Source: Selenomonas sp. WCT3
GTDB lineage: Bacteria; Bacillota; Negativicutes; Selenomonadales; Selenomonadaceae
Assembly: GCA_900100835.1 (NCBI GenBank)
Contig: FNCM01000005.1
Span: 151,899 to 215,898 of the forward strand
Direction of reading: 5' to 3'
DNA length: 64,000 nucleotides
This document shows, one piece after another, positions 33,955-41,978 of this stretch (position 1 is its first letter; each line of letters begins with the position of its first letter). Below the pieces are notes generated by a model. The model was not told where the DNA came from and did no database searches. It saw only the letters and a program-made list of their open reading frames with translations. Made by a program: the position numbers and the translations under genes.

Positions 33955-34113
33955 TTATTTTTTTTCGGGGACAGAATGGCACCCGCAACAGCTGCCACCG
34001 CACTCCGATGCACCACAGCAGTCAGATTTTCCTTCATGGAAATTGTGATAGATATGCCTAAGGGCAAAGAACAGAGCCACAGCTAATACCGCAGCTACGA
34101 TAAAGGTTGCCAT
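33955..34113 (-). CDS. FeoB-associated Cys-rich membrane protein
   Basis: This 52-residue protein has an N-terminal transmembrane helix (MATFIVAAVLAVALFFALR) followed by HIYHNFHEGKSD and a cysteine cluster CCGASECGGSCCGCHS. This matches the short Cys-rich proteins found after feoB in Firmicutes. It likely assists ferrous iron transport or handles iron at the membrane. A perfect AGGAGGG precedes the ATG. It is the last gene of feoA-feoB, 51 bp after feoB. Confidence 0.85.
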   Translation of the reverse strand: MATFIVAAVLAVALFFALRHIYHNFHEGKSDCCGASECGGSCCGCHSVPEKK

Positions 34114-34164
34114 ATAAATCCCTCCTAACTAAGATATTCGGTAACCTGAAATTTACGGAAACAA

Positions 34165-36060
34165 TCAGAAGCCCAGCAGGCTGCCTACCTGATAAACCAG
34201 CAGGGATACGAGCCAAGCAATGACAAACATGTAAACGGCCGAGAAAATCATCCACTTCCAGCCGCCAGCTTCCTTCTTGATGGTACCCAGAGCCGTTACG
34301 CAAGGCGTGTAGAGCTGGGAGAATACCATGAAGGCCAGCGCCGACAATGCCGTGAAGCTCGAAGCCATGCCCGTCTCCATCATCTGACCAGCAGACTCAA
34401 CGGCATCGGCTGCTTCCGTGGATACATCAGCAGCACCATAGAGGACACCAATGGTTGCAACAACCGTCTCTTTTGCCATAATACCCGAAAGCAGAGCAGC
34501 ACCAGATTCCCAAGTAGCAAAGCCATGGAATACGAAGAGATTAGACATCCAGCCGCCCAAGGTAGCCAGAATCGACTCGTCAATTTCGCAAGGACCATCA
34601 AAGTTGTAGTTGGACATTACCCACAGGAGAACCGAAGCGGCAAAGATAATCGTACCGGCTTTAACCAGGTAGCCTTTACCTTTATCCCAAGTCTCCAAGA
34701 GTACCGATTTCATGTCCGGCATGCGGTACGGCGGAAGTTCCAGCAGGAACGTGGAGCCCTTGTCTTTGAAGATGGAGGAACCCAGGCCCTTGGCCGCAAC
34801 AATTGCCATGATGACACCGGCAATATACATAGCAAAGACCACGTTAGCGGCATTATCGGGGAAGAACATGGCAGCGAACAAAGCCATGATTGGCAGTTTC
34901 GCACCACAGGTGAGGAACGGCGTTACGAGAATGGAAACCATGCGATCCTTCTCGGAATCTAAGGCACGAGCGCCCATGATTGCCGGAACACCGCAGCCAA
35001 AGCCCATCATCAGCGGCATGACGCCTTTACCCGTGAGGCCGCAACGGCGCATAATCGGGTCCATGACGAAAGCGATACGGGCCATATAACCCGTGCCATC
35101 CAGGAAGGACAGGCAGAAGAACAGCACGAAAATCAGCGGCACGAAGGTCAGCACAGCGCCAACACCACCGATGATGCCATCGCATACCAGGGAAACCATC
35201 CAATCAGCCACACCGGCATCGGTGAGGAAGTCCGTGGCAAAATCCAAGAAGTCTTCGTTAATCAGCGAATCCAAAGCATCGGCAATTGGCTGGCCAATCC
35301 ACTCGAAGGTAATCATGAAAACACCATACATGATGGCCAGGAAAATCGGCAGGGCCAAAACGCCATTAGCCAAGAACCGATCGATTTTTTCCGACTTAGT
35401 CTGACCCACGTTGGACATGGTCACCGACTGAGCGATAACCGTATCAATCAGCGCATAACGAGCCTCGATGATTTCTTCCTGCTTCTGGGATTCGGACTTG
35501 CTGCTGGCTTCAATTTCCTGAACTTTGATGATGTGATCCTTTACCAGCTGGCTCGGTTCGTAGTTCGACATAACCGTGGAAGTGAACACATCCAACAGCT
35601 TTCTCGCACTCTTGCTGCTGCGGCCCACCGTCTGCACAACCGGCATACCCAGTGCATCTTCGAGGCGGCGGCAGTCAATCTTGATGCCGCGGCGCTCTGC
35701 ATCATCGGCCATGTTGAGATCAATCAAAAGAGGGATGCCTTTTTCCAGCAGCTGAACCGTCAGGAACAAGTTACGCTCAATGTTCGAGCTGTCCACTACG
35801 TCCATGACCAAATCCAGCTTGTTGTTCATGAGGTAATCGATGACGATTTTTTCTTCCGGGGAACGGGCATTAATGCTATAGGTACCTGGGAGGTCAACGA
35901 TAGAAATCGCACGGTCCTGATGGCGCGCATAACCGACTTTCTTATCAACGGTTACGCCCGGCCAGTTACCAATTTTCTGACGTGCGCCAGTAAGTTCATT
36001 AAATATCGTGGATTTACCGGTATTCGGATTACCGGTTAATGCTACTGCAATTGTTGCCAT
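34165..36060 (-). CDS. feoB: Ferrous iron transport GTPase-permease
   Basis: This 631-residue inner-membrane Fe2+ transporter has an N-terminal G domain with G1 GNPNTGKST (10-18), G2 GVTV, G3 DLPG and G4 NMAD, then a helical regulatory domain. The C-terminal permease has Gate motifs (GCGVPAIMGAR; TCGAKLPIM) and about ten helices. It is slightly shorter than many FeoB proteins because the C-terminal tail is brief. RBS GGAG. Operon feoA-feoB-Cys-rich protein; feoA lies 20 bp upstream. Confidence 0.96.
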   Translation of the reverse strand: MATIAVALTGNPNTGKSTIFNELTGARQKIGNWPGVTVDKKVGYARHQDRAISIVDLPGTYSINARSPEEKIVIDYLMNNKLDLVMDVVDSSNIERNLFLTVQLLEKGIPLLIDLNMADDAERRGIKIDCRRLEDALGMPVVQTVGRSSKSARKLLDVFTSTVMSNYEPSQLVKDHIIKVQEIEASSKSESQKQEEIIEARYALIDTVIAQSVTMSNVGQTKSEKIDRFLANGVLALPIFLAIMYGVFMITFEWIGQPIADALDSLINEDFLDFATDFLTDAGVADWMVSLVCDGIIGGVGAVLTFVPLIFVLFFCLSFLDGTGYMARIAFVMDPIMRRCGLTGKGVMPLMMGFGCGVPAIMGARALDSEKDRMVSILVTPFLTCGAKLPIMALFAAMFFPDNAANVVFAMYIAGVIMAIVAAKGLGSSIFKDKGSTFLLELPPYRMPDMKSVLLETWDKGKGYLVKAGTIIFAASVLLWVMSNYNFDGPCEIDESILATLGGWMSNLFVFHGFATWESGAALLSGIMAKETVVATIGVLYGAADVSTEAADAVESAGQMMETGMASSFTALSALAFMVFSQLYTPCVTALGTIKKEAGGWKWMIFSAVYMFVIAWLVSLLVYQVGSLLGF

Positions 36061-36080
36061 TTTACTAAATCGTCTCCTTT

Positions 36081-36305
36081 TTAACCAACCTGCTCTACGG
36101 TAACCTTCTCTGCATCCGCGCGGCGAAGGGCCAGATTATAGGAACGGACACTAATAGCGATGGGGTCCCCCAGTGGAGCTGCCCGCAGGACTTTAATCTT
36201 CGTCCCTGGCGTAAGGCCCATAGTCATGAGACGTTCTTTCAAGCTGCTATCGTCAATCTGCTTGATTTTTAACGTCATGCCAGTTTTACCCTCTTTAAGA
36301 GTCAT
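36081..36305 (-). CDS. feoA: Ferrous iron transport protein A
   Basis: This 74-residue SH3-like cytoplasmic partner of FeoB has the core KERLMTMGLTPGTKIKVLRAAPLGDPIAI, which is diagnostic. ATG 36305 with GGGAGG is used; upstream in-frame residues are leader. It is first in the feo operon behind a promoter with Fur-like half-sites. Confidence 0.93.
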   Translation of the reverse strand: MTLKEGKTGMTLKIKQIDDSSLKERLMTMGLTPGTKIKVLRAAPLGDPIAISVRSYNLALRRADAEKVTVEQVG

Positions 36306-36382
36306 AGAAAAACCTCCCAAATGAATTGAATAAGTGCACGCATCAAAGATGCGGGTGTAAATGATATTGCTTATCTTCAAAC

Positions 36383-36412
36383 ATGATAACGTATATCAAT
36401 AGCAATTGTCAA
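36383..36412 (-). promoter_or_regulatory. feo promoter with Fur-like dyad
   Basis: TTGACA (36412-36407), 18 bp and TATCAT (36388-36383) on the minus strand. The dyad TGATA-N5-TATCA (36384-36398) overlaps the -10, and more GATA/TATC half-sites lie around it, resembling a Fur box. Iron control is the expected regulation but is inferred. Confidence 0.6.
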
Positions 36413-36472
36413 GGATTATCAATTACATTTAGGAAATTTTCTCAAAAAAAAAAGCCACCGGGTTATTCCCGC

Positions 36473-36509
36473 TGACTTGTCAAAATTGACCGGTCAACTT
36501 GACCAGTCA
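36473..36509. repeat. Cluster of three TGACNNGTCA palindromes (intergenic)
   Basis: Copies lie at 36473-36482 (TT), 36487-36496 (CG) and 36500-36509 (CA), plus a half-site TTGTCAA, between feoA and the SLH porin gene. Centres are 13-14 bp apart, about 1.3 helical turns. Confidence 0.85.
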
Positions 36510-36532
36510 ATTGTCAAAACGCTATGGTTGGC

Positions 36533-37798
36533 TTAGAAGAAACACTCCACCCGGGCAAAATACTGCTTGACTCCTTGATGGGAATCGATTTCTTCCCCAT
36601 CCCCATACTTGAGGATTAGGCCCACATTCTTCCAGGGAGCGTATTTTGCCCCCACTTCCCAGCCCTTCTGTCCATAGTGAAGGGCATCACCAGTGCCAGC
36701 AGCGGCGACTGCTTCCCCTAGCTGGCGATAAGCACTGTAAAGCTGCCAGGAGCCCTGAGCTTCCGGCTGATATCTTCCATAGGCAAGTTCGGTCTGCCAG
36801 GCGGTATCCTGGCGGTTTGCCTTGGTATTTTCTCCATAGGCACCACTTAGGCAAAGGCGATCGGTAAAGCGATAAGCCCCATGCAGAGACCAAATCGTGG
36901 CCGTATTCTCCCCAGCAAAGTAAGCCTTGTTCCAGCTGTCGCTTTTTAGCCGATAAGCGCCGGCCCCTGCCGTTCCCTTCTTTTTCGTGCCATCAAGATT
37001 AACGCCGAATAAATCGGCCGCCTCATCACTTACCAGTCCCAGGGACGACGGCAGCTCCTGGGGACTCAGCCGGCCTCCCAGCAGGGTAAGCACCGCTCCC
37101 TGCTGCCGCTTCCAGCCGCCACCAAAAGAAGCTTGTCCCCCCGAATACTGCCCATCCCAGAGCAGGCCTTCCTCATTGGTGTAAAGGGGCAGTTTGCCCA
37201 GCTTCATCTGCCAAGAATCGTAATCCCCCTGGGCGTAGAGGCGCTTTAGGGTCACCGTTCCGGTCTCATCCTGGGAAAGCTCCGAGGCCGCCTCCAAACG
37301 TGCCCTTACCTGCCAATTCGCCGAAAGGCTCGCCGCCGGCTCAAGGCGCAGGAGCATGGCATTGCTGCTGTCCCGGCCCGCCAGTAAATCCCCCCGGGCC
37401 TGCTTATAGGTATACTCTGCCTTGCCCTGCCAAGTGACAAGGTCTGTCTGCTGCTCCAATCGGTTGACGCGAAGGCCCAGGGAATTTAATTCGTCACTAA
37501 ATTCTGCAGCCAGCTGCACAATTGCCTGCTTATCCCGGCTGCTCACTTCCACATTGTTTTCTGCCACCATTGCCCGGGCCACCATCATGGCCATTTCCTG
37601 GCGGGTAATTTCCTTATGACCTTTGAAGGTCATATCCTCGTAACCCGTCAACACGCCATCGGCCACCAAATTATTTACGGCCTCATAGGCCCAGTGGTCT
37701 GCCGGAACATCGGCAAAGGGATTGCCCGCCGCCAGCACAGAATTTGTAAAAAAAACGGTAAGCGCCATCACCAGCACCCCGATACTTTTGCACTTCAT
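36533..37798 (-). CDS. SLH-domain outer-membrane porin (OmpM-like)
   Basis: This 421-residue exported protein is typical of Negativicutes. It has a signal peptide ending near VLAA, one SLH domain (about 27-80: NPFADVPADHWAYEAVNNLVADGVLTG in pieces, ITRQEMAMMVARAM), and a coiled-coil spacer (about 90-125). A C-terminal beta-barrel with alternating aromatic strands ends in Phe (ARVECFF), the usual outer-membrane signature. Family members tether the outer membrane to modified peptidoglycan and act as porins. RBS AGGAG. It is monocistronic, with the palindrome cluster 24 bp after its stop. Confidence 0.88.
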   Translation of the reverse strand: MKCKSIGVLVMALTVFFTNSVLAAGNPFADVPADHWAYEAVNNLVADGVLTGYEDMTFKGHKEITRQEMAMMVARAMVAENNVEVSSRDKQAIVQLAAEFSDELNSLGLRVNRLEQQTDLVTWQGKAEYTYKQARGDLLAGRDSSNAMLLRLEPAASLSANWQVRARLEAASELSQDETGTVTLKRLYAQGDYDSWQMKLGKLPLYTNEEGLLWDGQYSGGQASFGGGWKRQQGAVLTLLGGRLSPQELPSSLGLVSDEAADLFGVNLDGTKKKGTAGAGAYRLKSDSWNKAYFAGENTATIWSLHGAYRFTDRLCLSGAYGENTKANRQDTAWQTELAYGRYQPEAQGSWQLYSAYRQLGEAVAAAGTGDALHYGQKGWEVGAKYAPWKNVGLILKYGDGEEIDSHQGVKQYFARVECFF

Positions 37799-37911
37799 CA
37801 AAATTTCTCCTTTATCTTTCCCCAGCGATTTGCAAATTCGTCGCCGCTCCTATTATAACGCTATTGTTCCGCTTTTGACAAAGAGAAATTTTTCCATTTC
37901 CTTCCAATTAA

Positions 37912-37950
37912 AAAGCCCCCCTATGATGGTATCCCATAGGGGGGCTTTTC
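37912..37950. terminator. Terminator of the NSS symporter gene
   Basis: AAAAGCCCCCCTATG / CATAGGGGGGCTTTT, a perfect 15-bp stem, right after the symporter stop. Confidence 0.88.
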
Positions 37951-37952
37951 GA

Positions 37953-39344
37953 TTACAACAAAATGCCAAAGGCCTGCAAGCAGAGAATCAGCATAATCAC
38001 CGGGGCCACGTAACGGATGATAAAGCGATAGAGCCATTTTCGCGGCATCACACTGCCATCCCGTTCCATCTCCTCCATTACCCATTCCGGTTTCACCACC
38101 CAGCCGATGAGAATAGCCGAGCAAAGGGAAATTACGGGCATCATGCAGGAATTGCTGATGTAATCCATGATATCTAGAAGCTGTCCCGTGGTGCCGTTAG
38201 GAAGGCCCACCTCCAGATAGAACACGCTGTAGCCCAAGGCAATCACGACGCTGATAACGGTATAGAGGACCCCCAGCACCCGGGTCACCGTCTCACGGCG
38301 GGCACGGAATATCTCCATGCAGTTGGCCGTTATGGCCTCTAAGACCGATATACAGCTGGTAAGGGCGGCAAAACCCGCCATAATGAAGAAGGCCATACCA
38401 ATGAATGGCCCCACCGCCCCCATGGAGGCGAAAACCTTAGGCAGGGAAACAAACATGAGCTTAGGGCCTGCGGCCATTCCCTCCATGCCGGAAAAAACGA
38501 AAATCGACGGAATAATCATCATGCCTGCCAATAAACCAACGAAGGTGTCAAACAGGCAAATCTGGGAAACCGACTGATTGAGATTTACGTCCTTGCGCAC
38601 ATAGCAGCCGTAGGTGATCATGATGCCCATCGACACACTGAGGGAGAAGAAAATCTGACTCATGGCATCCAGCAAAATCTGTAGGAACTTGCCCAGGGTA
38701 AGATTGGCAAAGTCCGGCATCATGTAAACGCCCAATCCCTGGATACCGGTACGGGTTACCCCCTCCGCATCGGTATAGCTGAGACTCAGCGAATAACCGG
38801 CAATCAGGACGATGGACACCAACAGGATGGGCATCATGACCCGGGAGCATTTTTCAATCCCCTTTTCCACACCGCGATAGACAATTACCGCCGTCAGCAG
38901 CATAAAGAGCACCGCATAAAGCCCGGCATCCCAAGGATTCGTAATGAAGGACACAAAGTAGGCATCCGCCGCAGCCGCACCTCCTTGACCAGTCAAAAAG
39001 GCCACGGCGTACTTTAGAATCCAACCACCGATAACGGCGTAATAGGTCATTATCAGCACCGGCACCAAAAAGGTCAGAATCCCCAGGAACCACCAGCGGG
39101 AGTTCATCGACTGATAAGCCCGAATGGAGTTCTTCTGCGTCCGGCGGCCAATAGCCAAATCCGACGACAACAACACATAACCAAAGGTCATGACCAGAAT
39201 CAAATAAATCAACAAAAACAGACCGCCGCCATCTTTCGCGGTCAAATAAGGAAAGCGCCAGAGATTCCCGACACCAACGGCAGAACCTGCCGCAGCCAGA
39301 ACAAATCCCAGCTGTCCGGAAAAGCTGCTCGATTTCTCATGCAT
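37953..39344 (-). CDS. Neurotransmitter:sodium symporter (NSS/SNF) family transporter
   Basis: This 463-residue inner-membrane Na+-coupled amino-acid transporter has eleven to twelve helices. The NSS hallmark is GFVLAAAGSAVGVGNLWRFPYL, with the TM1 unwound region. TM6 and TM8 show FFSLSVSMG and GFAALTSCISVLEA. The substrate is probably a hydrophobic or aromatic amino acid, as for bacterial LeuT/MhsT relatives. ATG 39344 follows GAGGTGACTTCT; an in-frame GTG lies inside the RBS. It contains one TGACNNGTCA copy (38986-38995), read L-T-G-Q. The gene-free hairpin block lies upstream. Confidence 0.93.
   Translation of the reverse strand: MHEKSSSFSGQLGFVLAAAGSAVGVGNLWRFPYLTAKDGGGLFLLIYLILVMTFGYVLLSSDLAIGRRTQKNSIRAYQSMNSRWWFLGILTFLVPVLIMTYYAVIGGWILKYAVAFLTGQGGAAAADAYFVSFITNPWDAGLYAVLFMLLTAVIVYRGVEKGIEKCSRVMMPILLVSIVLIAGYSLSLSYTDAEGVTRTGIQGLGVYMMPDFANLTLGKFLQILLDAMSQIFFSLSVSMGIMITYGCYVRKDVNLNQSVSQICLFDTFVGLLAGMMIIPSIFVFSGMEGMAAGPKLMFVSLPKVFASMGAVGPFIGMAFFIMAGFAALTSCISVLEAITANCMEIFRARRETVTRVLGVLYTVISVVIALGYSVFYLEVGLPNGTTGQLLDIMDYISNSCMMPVISLCSAILIGWVVKPEWVMEEMERDGSVMPRKWLYRFIIRYVAPVIMLILCLQAFGILL
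38986..38995. repeat. TGACNNGTCA palindrome (centre CA)
   Basis: A full TTGACNNGTCAA copy in the NSS symporter gene, read L-T-G-Q in an extramembrane loop. Confidence 0.65.
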
Positions 39345-39607
39345 AGAAGTCACCTCAAATTTTTCTTTGTTGCTACATCATAACAGTTTACAGTAATAAT
39401 GTAAAGAAAAATCTTATACCAATATACAAATAAATACTTTTTTCTATTCCACATGTACTTTTATCATATTTTGCGACCTTTATTCGTTCTAGTAAATCAT
39501 TTTGGTTTTAATGTATACCGAGCAAAGATGATACTATCCTTCTATGAATCGGACAAATTACAGTTTGCAGGGGAGCAATCCCCAGTTCGTGTTCGAGATA
39601 AGTCGCC

Positions 39608-39806
39608 GGCGGCGGGGACCCCAGTACCAACGCTCCACCGGTGACAACCCGCTACAAGAAATTTTTGCCTTTTAATTAAGAGTTGGAAAACAGTTAAACG
39701 CGCTTCGCTTGGACGAAACTGCTTTTCCAACGAGAACGCAGGCAAAAATTTCTTGCTTCACGCGGAATGTCAAGGCTACGCTTATGATACTGGGGCCCCC
39801 GCCGCC
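39608..39806. repeat. Large hairpin unit 1 of the 39.56-40.12 kb element
   Basis: Nested inverted repeats: GGCGGCGGGGACCCCAGTA (39608-39626) with 39788-39806 (18 of 19 paired); CAAGAAATTTTTGCCT (39655-39670) with 39740-39755 (perfect); GTTGGAAAACAGTT (39682-39695) with 39717-39731 (one bulge). The apical loop is AAACGCGCTTCGCTTGGACG. No ORF fits. The gene-free block between the NSS and ABC genes is about 820 bp. Confidence 0.85.
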
Positions 39807-39876
39807 TCGGTTAGAGTCGGCACGAAGCTACTACACCCTCGGAGGGTGAAGCTCGAGGAAACTCACCACATCCTCA

Positions 39877-40077
39877 GCCGCCGCTAGGGGCAGTGCCATA
39901 AACGAAGCGTTTGATGTTTTTCGTGAAGAACGAAATTTTTATCCTCACCGTTCGTCGAAAAATTGCTACCGTTCAAGCGAAGCGCGTTTTGCAACTTTTT
40001 CGATGCCTAATTAAAGATAAAAATTTCGTTTAGAAAAACATCTCCCGCGTAGTGTTGGCACTGCCCCTAGCGGCGGC
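39877..40077. repeat. Large hairpin unit 2, inverted relative of unit 1
   Basis: Nested inverted repeats: a perfect 22-bp outer stem (39877-39898 with 40056-40077, starting GCCGCCGCTAGGGG); GATGTTTTT (39913-39921) with 40034-40042; ACGAAATTTTTATC (39930-39943) with 40016-40029; CGAAAAATTGC with GCAACTTTTTCG. The loop (39970-39989), read on the minus strand, is AAACGCGCTTCGCTTGAACG, 19 of 20 identical to the loop of unit 1. Confidence 0.85.
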
Positions 40078-40164
40078 GAAGAGCTGCTTCGAATAAAGCT
40101 ACTCTAACCGATAAACTGTAACTTGCTAAAAATCCGCCACCTCTTTTCGAGCCAGCGGATTCTC

Positions 40165-40947
40165 CTATTTTACCAACTCCACCGGGGAGAGCACGGCGGC
40201 TCCCTGGCTGTTGGTAAATATATCTGCTTTTACATGAAACACCTTGGCCAGCATATCCACCGTCAAAATGTCCCGTGGCGTCCCTTGGGCAATCACCTTG
40301 TGATTGGTCAAAACCGCCAATTCGTCAGCATATTGCAGGGCGTGATTGATGTCGTGGAGCACCATAATAACCGTCATACCATACTGCTCCTTGATATGGG
40401 TCACAATCTCCATGACTTCCAATTGGTGAGCAATATCCAAATACGTTGTCGGCTCATCCAACAGCAGGTACTGGGGCTGCTGGGCCAAGGCCATGGCCAA
40501 AAAAGCCCGCTGCCGCTCGCCACCGGATAAGGTCTGCAACTGGCGGTTGGCAAATTGCTCCACCTTCGTCACGGCCATTGCCCACTCCACAGCCTCCCGG
40601 TCTTTTTTCGCATTTCCCGGATGGAACCAACTGCGATAAGGGAATCGCCCGTAATCCACCAGCTGCTGCACGGTGGTATCCGCCGGTACCGTTGCCCCCT
40701 GGGGAAGAATCGCCAATTTCTGCGCCATAGCCCGGCGGGAAATCTTTCGGATATCCGTACCATCCAGCCGGATTGTGCCGCTGTAATTGCCACTTAGTCC
40801 TGCTGCCATGCGCAGCAGCGTCGACTTGCCTGCACCATTAGGCCCGACAACCGCCGTCCGCTTCCCCGCCGCAAAGGTAACCGATAGGTCATGCAAAATC
40901 ACTTTATGCCCGATTTTTACCCCGAGCTTCTCAACTGTTAACGCCAT
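40165..40947 (-). CDS. ABC transporter ATPase, iron-chelate/corrinoid type
   Basis: This 260-residue nucleotide-binding subunit of a type II importer (BtuD/FecE/FhuC family) has Walker A GPNGAGKSTLL, Q-loop LPQG, signature LSGGERQRAFLAMAL, Walker B YLLLDEPTTYLD and the H-loop VLHD. It pairs with the FecCD permease and binding lipoprotein encoded upstream. The next gene in the cluster is cobI, so the cargo may be cobalamin or another corrinoid, though iron-siderophore or haem cannot be excluded. ATG 40947 with AGGAG; its start lies just after the permease stop. Confidence 0.9.
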   Translation of the reverse strand: MALTVEKLGVKIGHKVILHDLSVTFAAGKRTAVVGPNGAGKSTLLRMAAGLSGNYSGTIRLDGTDIRKISRRAMAQKLAILPQGATVPADTTVQQLVDYGRFPYRSWFHPGNAKKDREAVEWAMAVTKVEQFANRQLQTLSGGERQRAFLAMALAQQPQYLLLDEPTTYLDIAHQLEVMEIVTHIKEQYGMTVIMVLHDINHALQYADELAVLTNHKVIAQGTPRDILTVDMLAKVFHVKADIFTNSQGAAVLSPVELVK

Positions 40948-40949
40948 AG

Positions 40950-41978
40950 TCACAGCTCCTTTCTGAGCAGGAACAGGAAAAACGGCGCCCCCAGCACGGC
41001 CATGATAATGCCCACGGGAAGTTCCACCGGGGCAAAGGCCGTACGGGCAAAGGTGTCACTAAAAGTCACCACAGCCGCTCCCAACAGAGCGCAGGCCGGC
41101 AACAGATAGCGATGGTCGGAGCCGATTAGCAGCCGGGCGGCGTGGGGCACAATGAGGCCCACAAAGCCCAAGAGCCCCACCACCGACACGGCGCTTGCGG
41201 CCAGGATTGCCGCCACCGCCGTCAGCAAAAGCCTGGTCTTTTCCACCGAAAGGCCCAGCCCCCGGGCCAGCTCATCCCCCAACTGGAGGATATTTAAATG
41301 CCTGGCGGCGAAAAAAGCCAGCAACAGCCCAAGTAATGTATAGGGCCAAAGCAGCTCCACATGGGGCCAGCTCCTGGCAGATAATCCCCCTACCATCCAC
41401 ATCAGTGCACTGTGAACCCGGTCACTGTAGAAAATCATCATGGCGGAAATACCCGCGCCGAAAAAAGCCGAAACCGCCACACCAGCCAAGATGATGCGAA
41501 TGGGCCGAATGCCATTTTTCCAGGCCAGCAGGTAAATCATCACCGCCGCCCCCATTGCGCCCACAAAGGCCACCGGCGTAATGAGCCAGCTAAATTCCGG
41601 CAGCAATAGCATCACGAGGATTCCCGCCAGCCCTGCCCCGGACGAAATGCCAATAATGTGCGGGTCCGCCAGGGGATTTTTCATAATGGCCTGCAAAATA
41701 GCTCCCGAAAGGGACAGATTGATGCCCACCAAAGCGGCCACCAAAGTTCGGGGCAGCCGGATATTCATCAGAATCTGCTGATGGGTGCCAATGCTTTGGC
41801 CCCCAAAAACCGCCAGGATTTCCTGCAAGGGAATCTCCACAGAGCCCTTCATTACACTTATCATACATCCCAAACACGCCAAAACGGCAAATACCACCAA
41901 AAGGGATATCCGCCGCTTGGATGAGCAGTCCGCTTTTAGACTGCCCTTCGGAATGGTTTGTTCCGTTGTTGTCTTCAT
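40950..41978 (-). CDS. FecCD/BtuC-family ABC permease
   Basis: This 342-residue inner-membrane permease of the FecCD family has about ten helices. Family segments are RLPRTLVAALVGINLSLSGAILQ, NPLADPHIIGISSGAG and VGLLGFVGLIVPHAARLL. It forms the channel for the substrate released by the binding lipoprotein. Its ATG overlaps the upstream stop as TAATG, so translation is coupled. Confidence 0.93.
   Translation of the reverse strand: MKTTTEQTIPKGSLKADCSSKRRISLLVVFAVLACLGCMISVMKGSVEIPLQEILAVFGGQSIGTHQQILMNIRLPRTLVAALVGINLSLSGAILQAIMKNPLADPHIIGISSGAGLAGILVMLLLPEFSWLITPVAFVGAMGAAVMIYLLAWKNGIRPIRIILAGVAVSAFFGAGISAMMIFYSDRVHSALMWMVGGLSARSWPHVELLWPYTLLGLLLAFFAARHLNILQLGDELARGLGLSVEKTRLLLTAVAAILAASAVSVVGLLGFVGLIVPHAARLLIGSDHRYLLPACALLGAAVVTFSDTFARTAFAPVELPVGIIMAVLGAPFFLFLLRKEL

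Noticed and set aside
39453-39745. Short ORFs (63-67 codons) over the left hairpin
   Set aside because: They run through the palindromic arms, lack ribosome sites and have no coding character; the DNA is better explained by the hairpin.
39558-40121. Retron msr-msd or CRISPR array
   Set aside because: No reverse transcriptase or cas gene is nearby, and the repeats are two long inverted units rather than short direct repeats with spacers.
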